From contig DIXV01000082.1 of the NCBI GenBank assembly GCA_002436115.1, positions 40,743-51,641 on the forward strand: a DNA stretch of 10,899 nt, in the 5' to 3' direction. Positions 1 through 6,795 of this stretch are shown here, in pieces (the stretch's first letter is position 1; every line of letters begins with the position of its first letter). The position numbers and the translations under genes are program-made. This DNA is from Streptococcus sp. UBA6071. GTDB taxonomy: Bacteria; Bacillota; Bacilli; Lactobacillales; Streptococcaceae. Below the pieces are notes generated by a model. The model saw only the letters and a list, made by a program, of their open reading frames with translations, did no database searches and was not told the DNA's origin.

Positions 1-1
1 T

Positions 2-931
2 ATCATTTTTATTATGGAGGGAGCAGAAGAATCTGCTTCTGTAGACTTGGATAAGTATTTAGCCAAATACCAGTCGTCTTTACAAGGAGCTGATTTACTT
101 ATCTGGGAGCAAGGGAGTCGTAATGACCGTGGACAGCTTGAGATATCTGGAGGGAATAAAGGGATTGTAACCTTTAACCTAGTTGTCAATTCTGCAGATG
201 TTGATATCCACTCCTCCTTTGGTGGGGTGATTGATTCTGCTGCTTGGTACCTTATTAAAGCTCTATCTACCATGCGGGATCAAGACGGAACAATTTTGAT
301 TAAAGGAATTAAGGAACAAGTCACACCACCCAGTCAGCGGGAATTGGATTTGGTAGAGAGATTTGCCTTACGAACACCAGAAGGGGTGACAGAGGTTTAT
401 GGTTTGACCATTCCACCACTTAAGACGGAGCGTTCCGCTTTCCTACATCACCTTTTCTTTGAACCATCTCTCAACATAGAGGGAATTGAGTCTGGTTACC
501 AAGGACATGGGGTCAAAACCATCTTACCCGCTCGATCTCGTGCCAAGATGGAAGTTCGTCTAGTTCCTGGTTTAACGCCAGAACTTGTTTTGGAAAAAAT
601 CCGCCAACATCTAGATGAGCATGGGTTTGAAAAAGTAGAGCTAACCTTTACCTTGGGAGAAATGAGTTATCGTAGTGACATGTCAGCCCCCGCTATTCTT
701 AACCTTATCCAAATTGCCGAAGAACATGAAAAAAAAGGGATTTCGGTTTTGCCTACGTCACCAGGAACAGGACCGATGCATACCGTCTTCACCTTTCTAG
801 GAGTGCCGATTGCCGGTTTTGGTTTAGGACACGAAAAGAGTCGAGACCATGGTGGGGATGAAAATATTAGATTGGTTGATTACTACAGCCATATTGCCTT
901 AGTAGAAAGTTTGATAGGTAGTTATGCGTAA
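2..931 (+). CDS. M20-family metallopeptidase (dipeptidase/deacylase-like), C-terminal part, cut by left edge
   Basis: This is the C-terminal part of a zinc-dependent M20 amidohydrolase, a family that cleaves dipeptides or N-acyl amino acids in the cytoplasm. The frame is open from the left edge: codons for IIFI precede the ATG at 14, so that ATG is internal. The sequence opens with the M20 active-site stretch MEGAEESAS, whose paired glutamates are the general base and a metal ligand. About 60 residues later comes VDIHSSFGG, the start of the lid/dimerisation domain in carnosinase-type members. The C-terminal RDHGGDEN stretch supplies the last metal-binding His. The N-terminal HxD metal motif lies outside the window. 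The stop overlaps the metN start by 8 bases, so the genes are translationally coupled. In S. pneumoniae an M20 peptidase also sits between metQ and metN. A role in releasing methionine from peptides or N-acyl-methionine is inferred from context only; substrate is unknown. Confidence 0.9.
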   Translation: MIFIMEGAEESASVDLDKYLAKYQSSLQGADLLIWEQGSRNDRGQLEISGGNKGIVTFNLVVNSADVDIHSSFGGVIDSAAWYLIKALSTMRDQDGTILIKGIKEQVTPPSQRELDLVERFALRTPEGVTEVYGLTIPPLKTERSAFLHHLFFEPSLNIEGIESGYQGHGVKTILPARSRAKMEVRLVPGLTPELVLEKIRQHLDEHGFEKVELTFTLGEMSYRSDMSAPAILNLIQIAEEHEKKGISVLPTSPGTGPMHTVFTFLGVPIAGFGLGHEKSRDHGGDENIRLVDYYSHIALVESLIGSYA

Positions 932-1991
932 AACAATAATTGAATTGGATCATATTGATGTGACCTTTACCCAAAAAGGTCAGGACATTAAAGCTGTTAA
1001 GGCAGTTAGTCTCCAGATTAATCAAGGAGATATTTACGGAATTGTCGGCTATTCGGGAGCAGGGAAGTCCACGCTCGTCCGAGTGATAAATCTTTTGCAG
1101 GTTCCTTCTGCAGGGAAAATTACGATAGGTGAGGATGTTATTTACGATAACGCTCTGACCTTGACCCCGAAAGCTCTCCGACATAAACGGCGAGATATTG
1201 GCATGATTTTTCAACATTTTAACCTTATGGCTCAGTCTACTGCTGCCGAGAATGTAGCCTTTGCCCTAAAACACTCAAATCTGTCAAAGCCAGAGAAAGA
1301 GAAAAAGGTAGCAGAACTATTAGATCTCGTTGGGCTAGCAGATCGTTCAAATAGTTACCCAGCTCAATTATCAGGTGGACAAAAACAACGGGTGGCAATT
1401 GCTCGTGCTCTTGCCAATGACCCTAAGATTTTAATTTCAGATGAATCCACTTCTGCTTTAGACCCTAAAACAACTAAACAGATTTTAACCCTTTTGAAGG
1501 ATTTAAATGACAAATTGGGCTTAACGATTGTTCTCATTACCCATGAAATGCAGATTGTCAAGGATATCGCAAATCGTGTGGCAGTGATGCAAAACGGGCG
1601 TTTAGTTGAAGAAGGATCTGTTCTAAATATTTTCTCTAATCCGAAAGAAGAACTAACACAAGATTTTATAAGAACGGCAACAGGTATTGATGAAGCAATG
1701 ACTAAAATTGATCAACAAGACATTGTTCAACATTTACAAGAAGGAAGCAAAATGGTCTTGCTTAAGTATGCAGGAGCTTCAACCGATGAGCCGATTTTAA
1801 ATGCTATTTACAAGGATTATCAGGTGATTGCAAATATCCTTTATGCGAACATTGATATTTTAGAGGGGACACCTGTAGGGGAAATGATTCTTATCTTAAC
1901 AGGTAAGCCTGATAACTTAATCAGAGCCACAGAAGCATTAAAAAATGCGGGTGTTTCTGTAGAGATTTTGAAAGAAGGTAACGTATTATGA
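924..1991 (+). CDS. metN: Methionine ABC transporter ATP-binding protein MetN
   Basis: This is the ATPase of the MetNPQ (methionine uptake transporter) importer and acts on the inner face of the membrane to power uptake of L- or D-methionine. The 355-residue length is typical. In order it shows Walker A GYSGAGKST (about 42-50), Q-loop Gln in FQHFN (about 97), signature LSGGQ (149-153), Walker B ILISDE (169-174), D-loop SALD and the switch His in THE (about 207). The C-terminal 80-90 residues form the extra NIL (ACT-like) domain. In this family that domain binds methionine and inhibits transport when the cytoplasmic pool is full. The ATG overlaps the end of the M20 gene by 8 bases, and the TGA stop overlaps the metP start as ATGA. 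The ribosome site at the start is weak, which fits translational coupling. The NIL domain separates it from general polar amino-acid ABC ATPases, so the assignment is firm. Confidence 0.95.
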   Translation: MRKTIIELDHIDVTFTQKGQDIKAVKAVSLQINQGDIYGIVGYSGAGKSTLVRVINLLQVPSAGKITIGEDVIYDNALTLTPKALRHKRRDIGMIFQHFNLMAQSTAAENVAFALKHSNLSKPEKEKKVAELLDLVGLADRSNSYPAQLSGGQKQRVAIARALANDPKILISDESTSALDPKTTKQILTLLKDLNDKLGLTIVLITHEMQIVKDIANRVAVMQNGRLVEEGSVLNIFSNPKEELTQDFIRTATGIDEAMTKIDQQDIVQHLQEGSKMVLLKYAGASTDEPILNAIYKDYQVIANILYANIDILEGTPVGEMILILTGKPDNLIRATEALKNAGVSVEILKEGNVL

Positions 1992-2680
1992 TAGAGTGGA
2001 TTGCAGCAACCTTTCCTAATGTCATCAAAATGGGTTGGGAAGGACAGATAGGTTGGGGAACAGCCATTAAGGATACTCTTTATATGACCTTTATTTCCTT
2101 TTTTATCGGTGGTTCAATGGGGCTTTTTGGAGGACTTTTCCTGGTTCTTAGTGGACCAAATGGCATCATCTCTAACCGTTTCTTTTATCAATTTTTAGAC
2201 AAGGTCGTCTCGGTCTTTCGTGCCCTCCCCTTCATTATTCTTTTGGCTCTTATCACACCTGTCACAAGAGCAATTGTAGGAACAGCACTAGGACCAACGG
2301 CTGCTCTGGTTCCCTTGTCATTGGCAGTTTTTCCATTTTTTGCGCGTCAGGTTCAGGTCGTTTTAACAGAGTTGGATTTTGGTGTCATTGAAGCAGCTCA
2401 GGCTAGTGGTGCGAATCTGTGGGATCTTATTCTCGTCTACCTAAGAGAGGGATTGCCTGATTTGATTCGTGTATCCACAGTAACCTTAATCTCACTTGTT
2501 GGAGAGACAGCTATGGCTGGTGCTATAGGGGCAGGAGGGTTAGGAACTATTGCTATTAACTATGGTTTTAACAATTATCGCCAAGATGTGATGATTGTAG
2601 CCACTTCGCTGGTTCTCCTTCTTGTTATTTTTATTCAGTTCACAGGAGATCGCTTGTCAAGAAAGATTAGTCGACGTTAA
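1988..2680 (+). CDS. metP: Methionine ABC transporter permease MetP (MetI family)
   Basis: This is the membrane channel subunit of the methionine importer, forming a homodimer that docks on MetN. The 230 residues show about five hydrophobic segments, near residues 31-56, 77-98, 104-122, 163-188 and 200-219. The cytoplasmic EAA coupling loop, EAAQASGANLWDLI, starts near 135 and is where MetN contacts the permease. The ETAMAGAIGAGGLG stretch near 173-186 is characteristic of the MetI/MetP group. The start is set by the ATGA overlap with metN. A terminator-like hairpin follows within a few bases of the stop, making this the last gene of the unit. Metal or phosphonate permeases have a similar fold, but the MetN partner with its NIL domain makes methionine the likely substrate. 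Confidence 0.93.
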   Translation: MIEWIAATFPNVIKMGWEGQIGWGTAIKDTLYMTFISFFIGGSMGLFGGLFLVLSGPNGIISNRFFYQFLDKVVSVFRALPFIILLALITPVTRAIVGTALGPTAALVPLSLAVFPFFARQVQVVLTELDFGVIEAAQASGANLWDLILVYLREGLPDLIRVSTVTLISLVGETAMAGAIGAGGLGTIAINYGFNNYRQDVMIVATSLVLLLVIFIQFTGDRLSRKISRR

Positions 2681-2684
2681 GTAG

Positions 2685-2722
2685 AGTAGGAATTGTAGCG
2701 AGTCTTCAATTCCTATTTTGTT
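2685..2722 (+). terminator. Rho-independent terminator after metP
   Basis: A perfect 9-base inverted repeat, TAGGAATTG (2687-2695) and CAATTCCTA (2707-2715), encloses an 11-base loop and is followed by TTTTGTT. It begins 7 bases after the metP stop, so it most likely ends the methionine transcript. The stem is AT-rich and moderate in strength, which may allow some read-through. Confidence 0.75.
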
Positions 2723-2753
2723 AGATAGAGGGAGTATTAGGTGGGTGTTTTAG

Positions 2754-2765
2754 TTTGTGAAAAAA
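2754..2765 (+). promoter_or_regulatory. Rex-like half-site, upstream copy
   Basis: TTTGTGAAAAAA occurs here and again, base for base, at 2881-2892. TTGTGAA is the left half of the published Rex operator (TTGTGAA-N4-TTCACAA). At this copy the right arm after four A's is CTATCAA, which keeps 4 of 7 consensus positions, so the site is better than the downstream copy but imperfect. A weak TTGTGA/TAAATA promoter with a 15-base spacer could overlap it. The regulator is inferred; only the repeat is seen directly. Confidence 0.35.
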
Positions 2766-2814
2766 CTATCAATTCTAAATAAAAAGAAATTCCTTTTTCC
2801 TCTATAAACGCCTC

Positions 2815-2842
2815 AAAAGCCTTAGAATAGGCTTTTTCTTTT
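2815..2842 (+). terminator. Second terminator-like hairpin before the dehydrogenase operon
   Basis: AAAAGCCT (2815-2822) and AGGCTTTT (2829-2836) form a perfect 8-base stem with a TAGAAT loop, followed by TCTTTT. This is a good intrinsic terminator on the + strand. It could back up the metP terminator, or attenuate a short transcript started near 2780. The A-rich left arm would also give a short U run on the other strand, but no - strand gene needs it. Confidence 0.7.
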
Positions 2843-2874
2843 AGATGCTATCTTTCAGGAAACGATTCAATTAG

Positions 2875-2903
2875 TTGCACTTTGTGAAAAAATGAAATAG
2901 AAT
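2875..2903 (+). promoter_or_regulatory. Candidate sigma-A promoter of the dehydrogenase operon
   Basis: TTGCAC (2875-2880) and TAGAAT (2898-2903; 5 of 6 to TATAAT) are separated by exactly 17 bases. Transcription would begin near 2910, giving a leader of under 30 bases that still contains the GGAGG at 2927-2931. The -35 matches only 3 of 6 positions, so activity may depend on an activator or be modest. The spacer holds the second TTTGTGAAAAAA copy, a natural place for a repressor. Confidence 0.45.
2881..2892 (+). promoter_or_regulatory. Rex-like half-site, copy inside the promoter spacer
   Basis: This is the second exact TTTGTGAAAAAA, lying between the -35 and -10 elements of the candidate operon promoter. 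The right arm (TGAAATA) fits the Rex consensus poorly, with 3 of 7 positions, so only a half-site is supported. Position and exact repetition are the main arguments. Chance A/T-rich similarity cannot be excluded. Confidence 0.3.
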
Positions 2904-2936
2904 AAGGAGGTAAAAGAAATTGCCTTGGAGGACAAA

Positions 2937-3905
2937 ATGACAGCTATTTCTAAAGAAAAACACTTAGATATGTTTCTCAAAATGCAGCGTATTCGTGATG
3001 TTGATATGACCCTTAACAAGTTGGTTCGCCGTAATTTTGTACAGGGCATGACACATTTCTCAGTAGGAGAAGAGGCTGCTTCGGTTGGTGCCATAGCAGA
3101 GTTAACCTACGATGATATTATCTTCTCAAACCATCGTGGACACGGACAATCCATTGCTAAAGATATGGATTTGAACAAAATGATGGCAGAGTTAGCAGGA
3201 AAAGCAACGGGTGTTTCCAAAGGTCGGGGAGGATCCATGCATTTGGCGGATCTTGAAAAAGGAAACTACGGAACAAACGGTATTGTTGGTGGAGGATTTG
3301 CACTTGCAACAGGAGCTGCTCTGACACAGCAGTATAAGGGAACCCAAAATATTGTGGTTGCTTTCTCAGGAGATGGTGCGACTAACGAAGGCTCCTTTCA
3401 TGAGTCTGTCAATATGGCGGCAACCTGGCAACTACCAGTCATCTTTTTCATCATCAATAATGGTTATGGTATCTCAATGGATATCCGAAAAGCAACAAAT
3501 ACTCCTTATCTTTACACACGTGCAGCAGCTTATGGTATTCCAGGCCACTATGTAGAAGATGGAAATGATGTTGTCGCTGTTTATGAGAAAATGCAAGAGG
3601 TTATTGACTATGTGCGTGCAGGCAATGGCCCTGCCATCATTGAAGTTAAGTCTTATCGCTGGTTTGGTCACTCGACTGCTGATGCAGGAGTTTACCGGAC
3701 CAAAGAAGAAGTGGATGCCTGGAAGGAAAAGGATCCGCTTAAGAAGTATAGAACCTACTTAACAGAGCATAAATTAGCGACTGATAAAGAGCTTGATGCT
3801 ATTCAGGAACAAGTGAAAAAGGAAGTAGAGACTGCTGTAGAATTTGCAAGGAACAGTCCAGATCCAGAACTATCAGTTGCATTTGAAGATGTCTGGGCAG
3901 ACTAA
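2937..3905 (+). CDS. acoA: Pyruvate/acetoin dehydrogenase E1 component, alpha subunit
   Basis: This is the ThDP-binding alpha subunit of a 2-oxoacid dehydrogenase complex. With E1 beta it decarboxylates pyruvate (or cleaves acetoin) and passes the acyl group to lipoyl-E2 in the cytoplasm. The 322 residues show NHRGHG (about 65-70), the ThDP motif running from GDG (145-147) to NN (174-175), and the YRWFGHS loop (240-246) that shapes the active site. The GTNGIVGGG stretch and the short length match the AcoA-type branch rather than the roughly 370-residue Bacillus PdhA. The ATG at 2937 has GGAGG at 2927-2931. An in-frame TTG at 2925 would begin beside that ribosome site and is less likely. It is the first gene of the operon, behind the 2875-2903 promoter. 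Streptococci label this gene either acoA or pdhA; no acetoin regulator is adjacent, so pyruvate is at least as likely a substrate. Confidence 0.93.
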   Translation: MTAISKEKHLDMFLKMQRIRDVDMTLNKLVRRNFVQGMTHFSVGEEAASVGAIAELTYDDIIFSNHRGHGQSIAKDMDLNKMMAELAGKATGVSKGRGGSMHLADLEKGNYGTNGIVGGGFALATGAALTQQYKGTQNIVVAFSGDGATNEGSFHESVNMAATWQLPVIFFIINNGYGISMDIRKATNTPYLYTRAAAYGIPGHYVEDGNDVVAVYEKMQEVIDYVRAGNGPAIIEVKSYRWFGHSTADAGVYRTKEEVDAWKEKDPLKKYRTYLTEHKLATDKELDAIQEQVKKEVETAVEFARNSPDPELSVAFEDVWAD

Positions 3906-4004
3906 GAAAAGCATAAGATCATACAAACTGATGGTGCACAATTAAAGAGAAAAAGACGATTAGCATCGTATTATTCTTAATTTATCAAGCTAGGAGAGGG
4001 TAAA

Positions 4005-5000
4005 ATGTCAGAAACAAAAGTAATGGCTCTGCGTGAAGCAATTAATTTAGCCATGTCAGAAGAGATGCGTAAAGATGACAACATCTTCCTGATGGGAGAA
4101 GATGTGGGGATTTATGGGGGTGACTTTGGCACCTCTGTCGGTATGCTGGCAGAGTTTGGAGAAAAGCGTGTTAAGGACACGCCAATCTCCGAAGCAGCAA
4201 TTGCAGGTGCAGCTATTGGAGCTGCTATGACAGGGCTTCGTCCCATTGTTGACTTGACTTTTATGGATTTCATCACCATCGCTATGGATGCTATCGTTAA
4301 TAACGGTGCTAAAAATAATTACATGTTCGGTGGTGGTATAAAAACACCTGTTACCTTTCGTGTTGCTTCGGGTTCGGGGATTGGTTCGGCAGCTCAGCAC
4401 TCACAAGCACTCGAAGCATGGCTTTGCCACATTCCAGGGATTAAAGTCGTTTCACCAGGCAATGCGAATGAAGCCAAAGGGCTTCTGAAATCTGCCATTC
4501 AAGACAATAATATCGTTGTCTTTATTGAGCCTAAAGCACAATATGGAAAAAAAGAAGAGGTCAATTTGGACCCAGACTTCTACATTCCTCTAGGCAAAGG
4601 TGATATCAAACGTGAGGGAAGCGATCTTACTATTGTTTCCTATGGTCGTATGTTGGAGCGCGTTCTTCAGGCTGCAGACGAAGTGGCTAAAGAAGGAATT
4701 AGTGTCGAAGTCGTTGATCCAAGAACCCTTATCCCTCTTGATAAGGACATGATTATTAATTCTGTCAAAAAAACAGGCCGTTTAATGTTGGTTAATGATG
4801 CTTATAAAACGGGTGGTTTTACGGGTGAGATTGCCTCAATGGTAGCTGAAAGTGAAGCATTTGATTATCTGGATGCCCCAATTGTGCGTATTGCTAGCGA
4901 AGATGTTCCTGTTCCCTATGCAACAATCCTTGAAAATGCTATCTTGCCGACTGTTGAAAAGATCAAAGCAGCTATCTACAAGATGATAAACAAAGGCTAG
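4005..5000 (+). CDS. acoB: Pyruvate/acetoin dehydrogenase E1 component, beta subunit
   Basis: This is the partner of E1 alpha in the alpha2-beta2 decarboxylase. It contributes the other half of the ThDP site and the surface that binds E2. The 331-residue length is normal. Visible landmarks are GEDVG (31-35), DTPISE (58-63), whose Glu is expected to activate the ThDP aminopyrimidine, and AAQHSQ (129-134), whose His faces the active site. The transketolase C-terminal domain starts near residue 200. The start has a good AGGAGAGGG ribosome site at 3992-4000. A 99-base gap separates it from acoA and another 99-base gap from E2, rather loose spacing for an operon whose products assemble together. 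The first gap has only a weak 5-base hairpin (ACGAT/ATCGT at 3956-3969), so co-transcription is expected. Confidence 0.94.
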   Translation: MSETKVMALREAINLAMSEEMRKDDNIFLMGEDVGIYGGDFGTSVGMLAEFGEKRVKDTPISEAAIAGAAIGAAMTGLRPIVDLTFMDFITIAMDAIVNNGAKNNYMFGGGIKTPVTFRVASGSGIGSAAQHSQALEAWLCHIPGIKVVSPGNANEAKGLLKSAIQDNNIVVFIEPKAQYGKKEEVNLDPDFYIPLGKGDIKREGSDLTIVSYGRMLERVLQAADEVAKEGISVEVVDPRTLIPLDKDMIINSVKKTGRLMLVNDAYKTGGFTGEIASMVAESEAFDYLDAPIVRIASEDVPVPYATILENAILPTVEKIKAAIYKMINKG

Positions 5001-5099
5001 CTCTTGAGATTAGTAAGGAGAGAGATAGGCTATTAACCTCGGATGCTTTACACAATCCTGAAAAAGGGTCGTCTGGGATAGGATAAGGAAGGAAAACAA

Positions 5100-6485
5100 A
5101 TGGCTGTTGAAATTATTATGCCAAAACTCGGTGTTGATATGCAAGAAGGCGAAATCATCGAGTGGAAAAAACAAGAAGGTGATGAGGTCAAAGAAGGTGA
5201 TATTCTTCTTGAAATCATGTCTGACAAGACCAATATGGAGCTGGAAGCAGAAGATTCTGGGGTTCTCATTAAAATTAGTCACGGAAATGGAGCTGTTGTC
5301 CCAGTTACAGCAGTCATCGGTTATTTGGGAGCTGTTGGAGAGACAGTTGACCCAGAAAAGACTGTAGCAACTCCAGTAGATACCCCTTCTGAAAGACAAG
5401 TCACCCTTAAACCAGAAGAACAGGTCTCACCTGCTTCTCAAGAGCTAGTTGCAAAAGATTTGTCAGGAGCTGTGCGTGCGACACCAGCTGCCCGAAAGGT
5501 AGCAGCTAAGTTTGGGATTGATCTAGGTCTTGTAGAGGGAACGGGAGCTAAGGGACGTATTCATAAAGAAGATGTGGAAGCATTCAATGCCGCAATTCCT
5601 AAATCATCACCCTTGGCCCGTAAAATAGCTACAGATAAAGGGATTGATTTAACCACAGTTACTGGTACAGGATTTGGTGGTAAGATTATGAAAGAGGATA
5701 TCCTAAATGTCTTAGCCATGACACAGGTTCCTGCTGAGGCAAGTATCGTCACACCAGAGGAGTCTTTACCTGATTTGCCAGAGGGTGTTGAAGTGATAAA
5801 GATGAGTCCCATGCGTAAAGCTATTGCTAAAGGGATGGTTCATTCTTACTTGACAGCGCCTACCTTTACGCTTAACTACGATATTGATATGACCAATCTC
5901 ATGTCCCTCCGTAAGCAGGTGTTAGCGCCAATCCTGAACAAAACCGAGCAGAAAGTAACCTTTACAGACCTTATTGGTTTAGCAGTGGTAAGGGTTTTGA
6001 TGAAGCCTGAGCACCGTTACCTGAATGCCTCACTTATCAATGATGCAACAGCAATTGAACTTCATACCTTTGTTAATCTTGGTATTGCCGTTGGTCTTGA
6101 TGAAGGACTTGTGGTACCCGTTGTCCACGATGCTGATAAAATGAGCCTTTCTGAATTTGTAGTAGCGTCTAAGGCTGTTATTCGAAAAGCACAGGCTGGT
6201 AAGTTGACGATGGCTGAGATGTCAGGTTCGACTTTCTCTATCACTAATTTAGGAATGTTTGGCACCAAGAGTTTTAACCCGATTATTAATCAGCCAAACT
6301 CAGCTATTTTGGGTGTATCAGCAACGGTTCAAACCCCCGTTGTGGTTGATGGAGCAGTTCTTATTCGTCCTATTATGGGGCTAAGTTTAACCATTGATCA
6401 TCGTATCGTTGATGGGATGAATGGTGCCAAGTTTATGGTTGATCTTAAGAATTTATTGGAAAACCCATTGGAGTTGCTCATCTGA
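5100..6485 (+). CDS. acoC: Dihydrolipoamide acetyltransferase E2, one lipoyl domain and two E3-binding domains
   Basis: This is the core of the complex: it takes the acetyl group from E1 on a swinging lipoyl arm and transfers it to CoA. Its 461 residues divide as follows. The lipoyl domain is about 1-80, with the lipoylated Lys near 43 in MSDKTNM. A Pro/Glu-rich linker runs to about 120. Two consecutive peripheral-subunit-binding domains follow, near 125-162 (ATPAARKVAAKFGIDL then GRIHKEDV) and 169-205 (SSPLARKIATDKGIDL then GKIMKEDI). A second linker leads to the catalytic domain from about 230. The catalytic DHRIVDG motif (433-439) has the active His and Asp. The ribosome site is AAGGAAGGA at 5085-5093. 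One E3-binding domain is usual for E2, so the pair stands out. Acetoin and pyruvate E2s cannot be told apart from this sequence alone. Confidence 0.94.
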   Translation: MAVEIIMPKLGVDMQEGEIIEWKKQEGDEVKEGDILLEIMSDKTNMELEAEDSGVLIKISHGNGAVVPVTAVIGYLGAVGETVDPEKTVATPVDTPSERQVTLKPEEQVSPASQELVAKDLSGAVRATPAARKVAAKFGIDLGLVEGTGAKGRIHKEDVEAFNAAIPKSSPLARKIATDKGIDLTTVTGTGFGGKIMKEDILNVLAMTQVPAEASIVTPEESLPDLPEGVEVIKMSPMRKAIAKGMVHSYLTAPTFTLNYDIDMTNLMSLRKQVLAPILNKTEQKVTFTDLIGLAVVRVLMKPEHRYLNASLINDATAIELHTFVNLGIAVGLDEGLVVPVVHDADKMSLSEFVVASKAVIRKAQAGKLTMAEMSGSTFSITNLGMFGTKSFNPIINQPNSAILGVSATVQTPVVVDGAVLIRPIMGLSLTIDHRIVDGMNGAKFMVDLKNLLENPLELLI

Positions 6486-6511
6486 CAGGAAATTCAGTCC
6501 TGATAAGGACT
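6486..6511 (+). other. Hairpin with alternative pairing in the E2-E3 gap
   Basis: AGTCCT (6496-6501), GATA and AGGACT (6506-6511) form a 6-base perfect stem just after the E2 stop. CAGGA (6486-6490) could instead pair with TCCTG (6498-6502), so two exclusive folds exist. No U-run follows, so this is not an intrinsic terminator. It may affect mRNA processing or stability, or be incidental. Confidence 0.35.
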
Positions 6512-6546
6512 CAGTTATTAAAAAAACAAAGGAAAGAGGAAATCAA

Positions 6547-6795
6547 ATGGCAGTTGAAGTTATTATGCCAAAACTCGGTGTGGACATGCAAGAAGGTGAA
6601 ATCATCAGCTGGAAAAAAAAGGAAGGTGACCACGTCAACGAAGGTGAGGTCCTCTTGGAAATCATGTCTGACAAGACTAATATGGAATTGGAAGCTGAAG
6701 ACTCTGGTGTTCTTTTGAAAATTGTGCATGGTGACGGTGAAACAGTTCCAGTAACAGACGTTATCGCTTACATCGGTGCCGAGGGTGAAACGGTT
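6547..6795 (+). repeat. Duplicated lipoyl-domain coding segment (partner of 5100-5348)
   Basis: The first 83 codons of the E3 gene match the first 83 codons of the E2 gene. By hand count about 67 of 83 residues are identical, and both carry MSDKTNM around the lipoyl Lys. The DNA is also close: 22 consecutive bases are shared at 5113-5134 and 6560-6581. This points to domain duplication within the operon, with later divergence or partial homogenisation. Confidence 0.85.

Noticed and set aside
14..16. ATG at 14 as the true start of the M20 gene
   Set aside because: The frame is open to the left edge, and this Met lies inside the conserved active-site stretch; the HxD metal motif must be upstream.
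2925..2936. TTG at 2925 as the acoA start
   Set aside because: It overlaps the GGAGG that serves the ATG at 2937, and the upstream AAGGAGG is 14 bases away, too far for good initiation.
3956..3969. ACGAT/ATCGT hairpin in the acoA-acoB gap as a terminator
   Set aside because: The stem is only five bases and the following ATTATTCTT is not a proper T-run; the two genes must be made together.
4056..4400. Antisense frames within E1 beta, and similar ones within other genes
   Set aside because: They are shadows of strongly conserved coding sequence on the + strand, with Cys/Ser/His-rich translations and no matching ribosome sites.
5043..5081. Short 12-codon frame (MLYTILKKGRLG) in the E1 beta-E2 gap
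   Set aside because: The nearest ribosome-like site is about 20 bases upstream, and nothing supports translation.
6421..6546. Longer N-terminus for the E3 gene starting inside E2
   Set aside because: The extra 42 codons overlap E2 coding sequence and have no homology to a lipoyl domain; ATG 6547 has a good ribosome site and aligns exactly with the E2 start.
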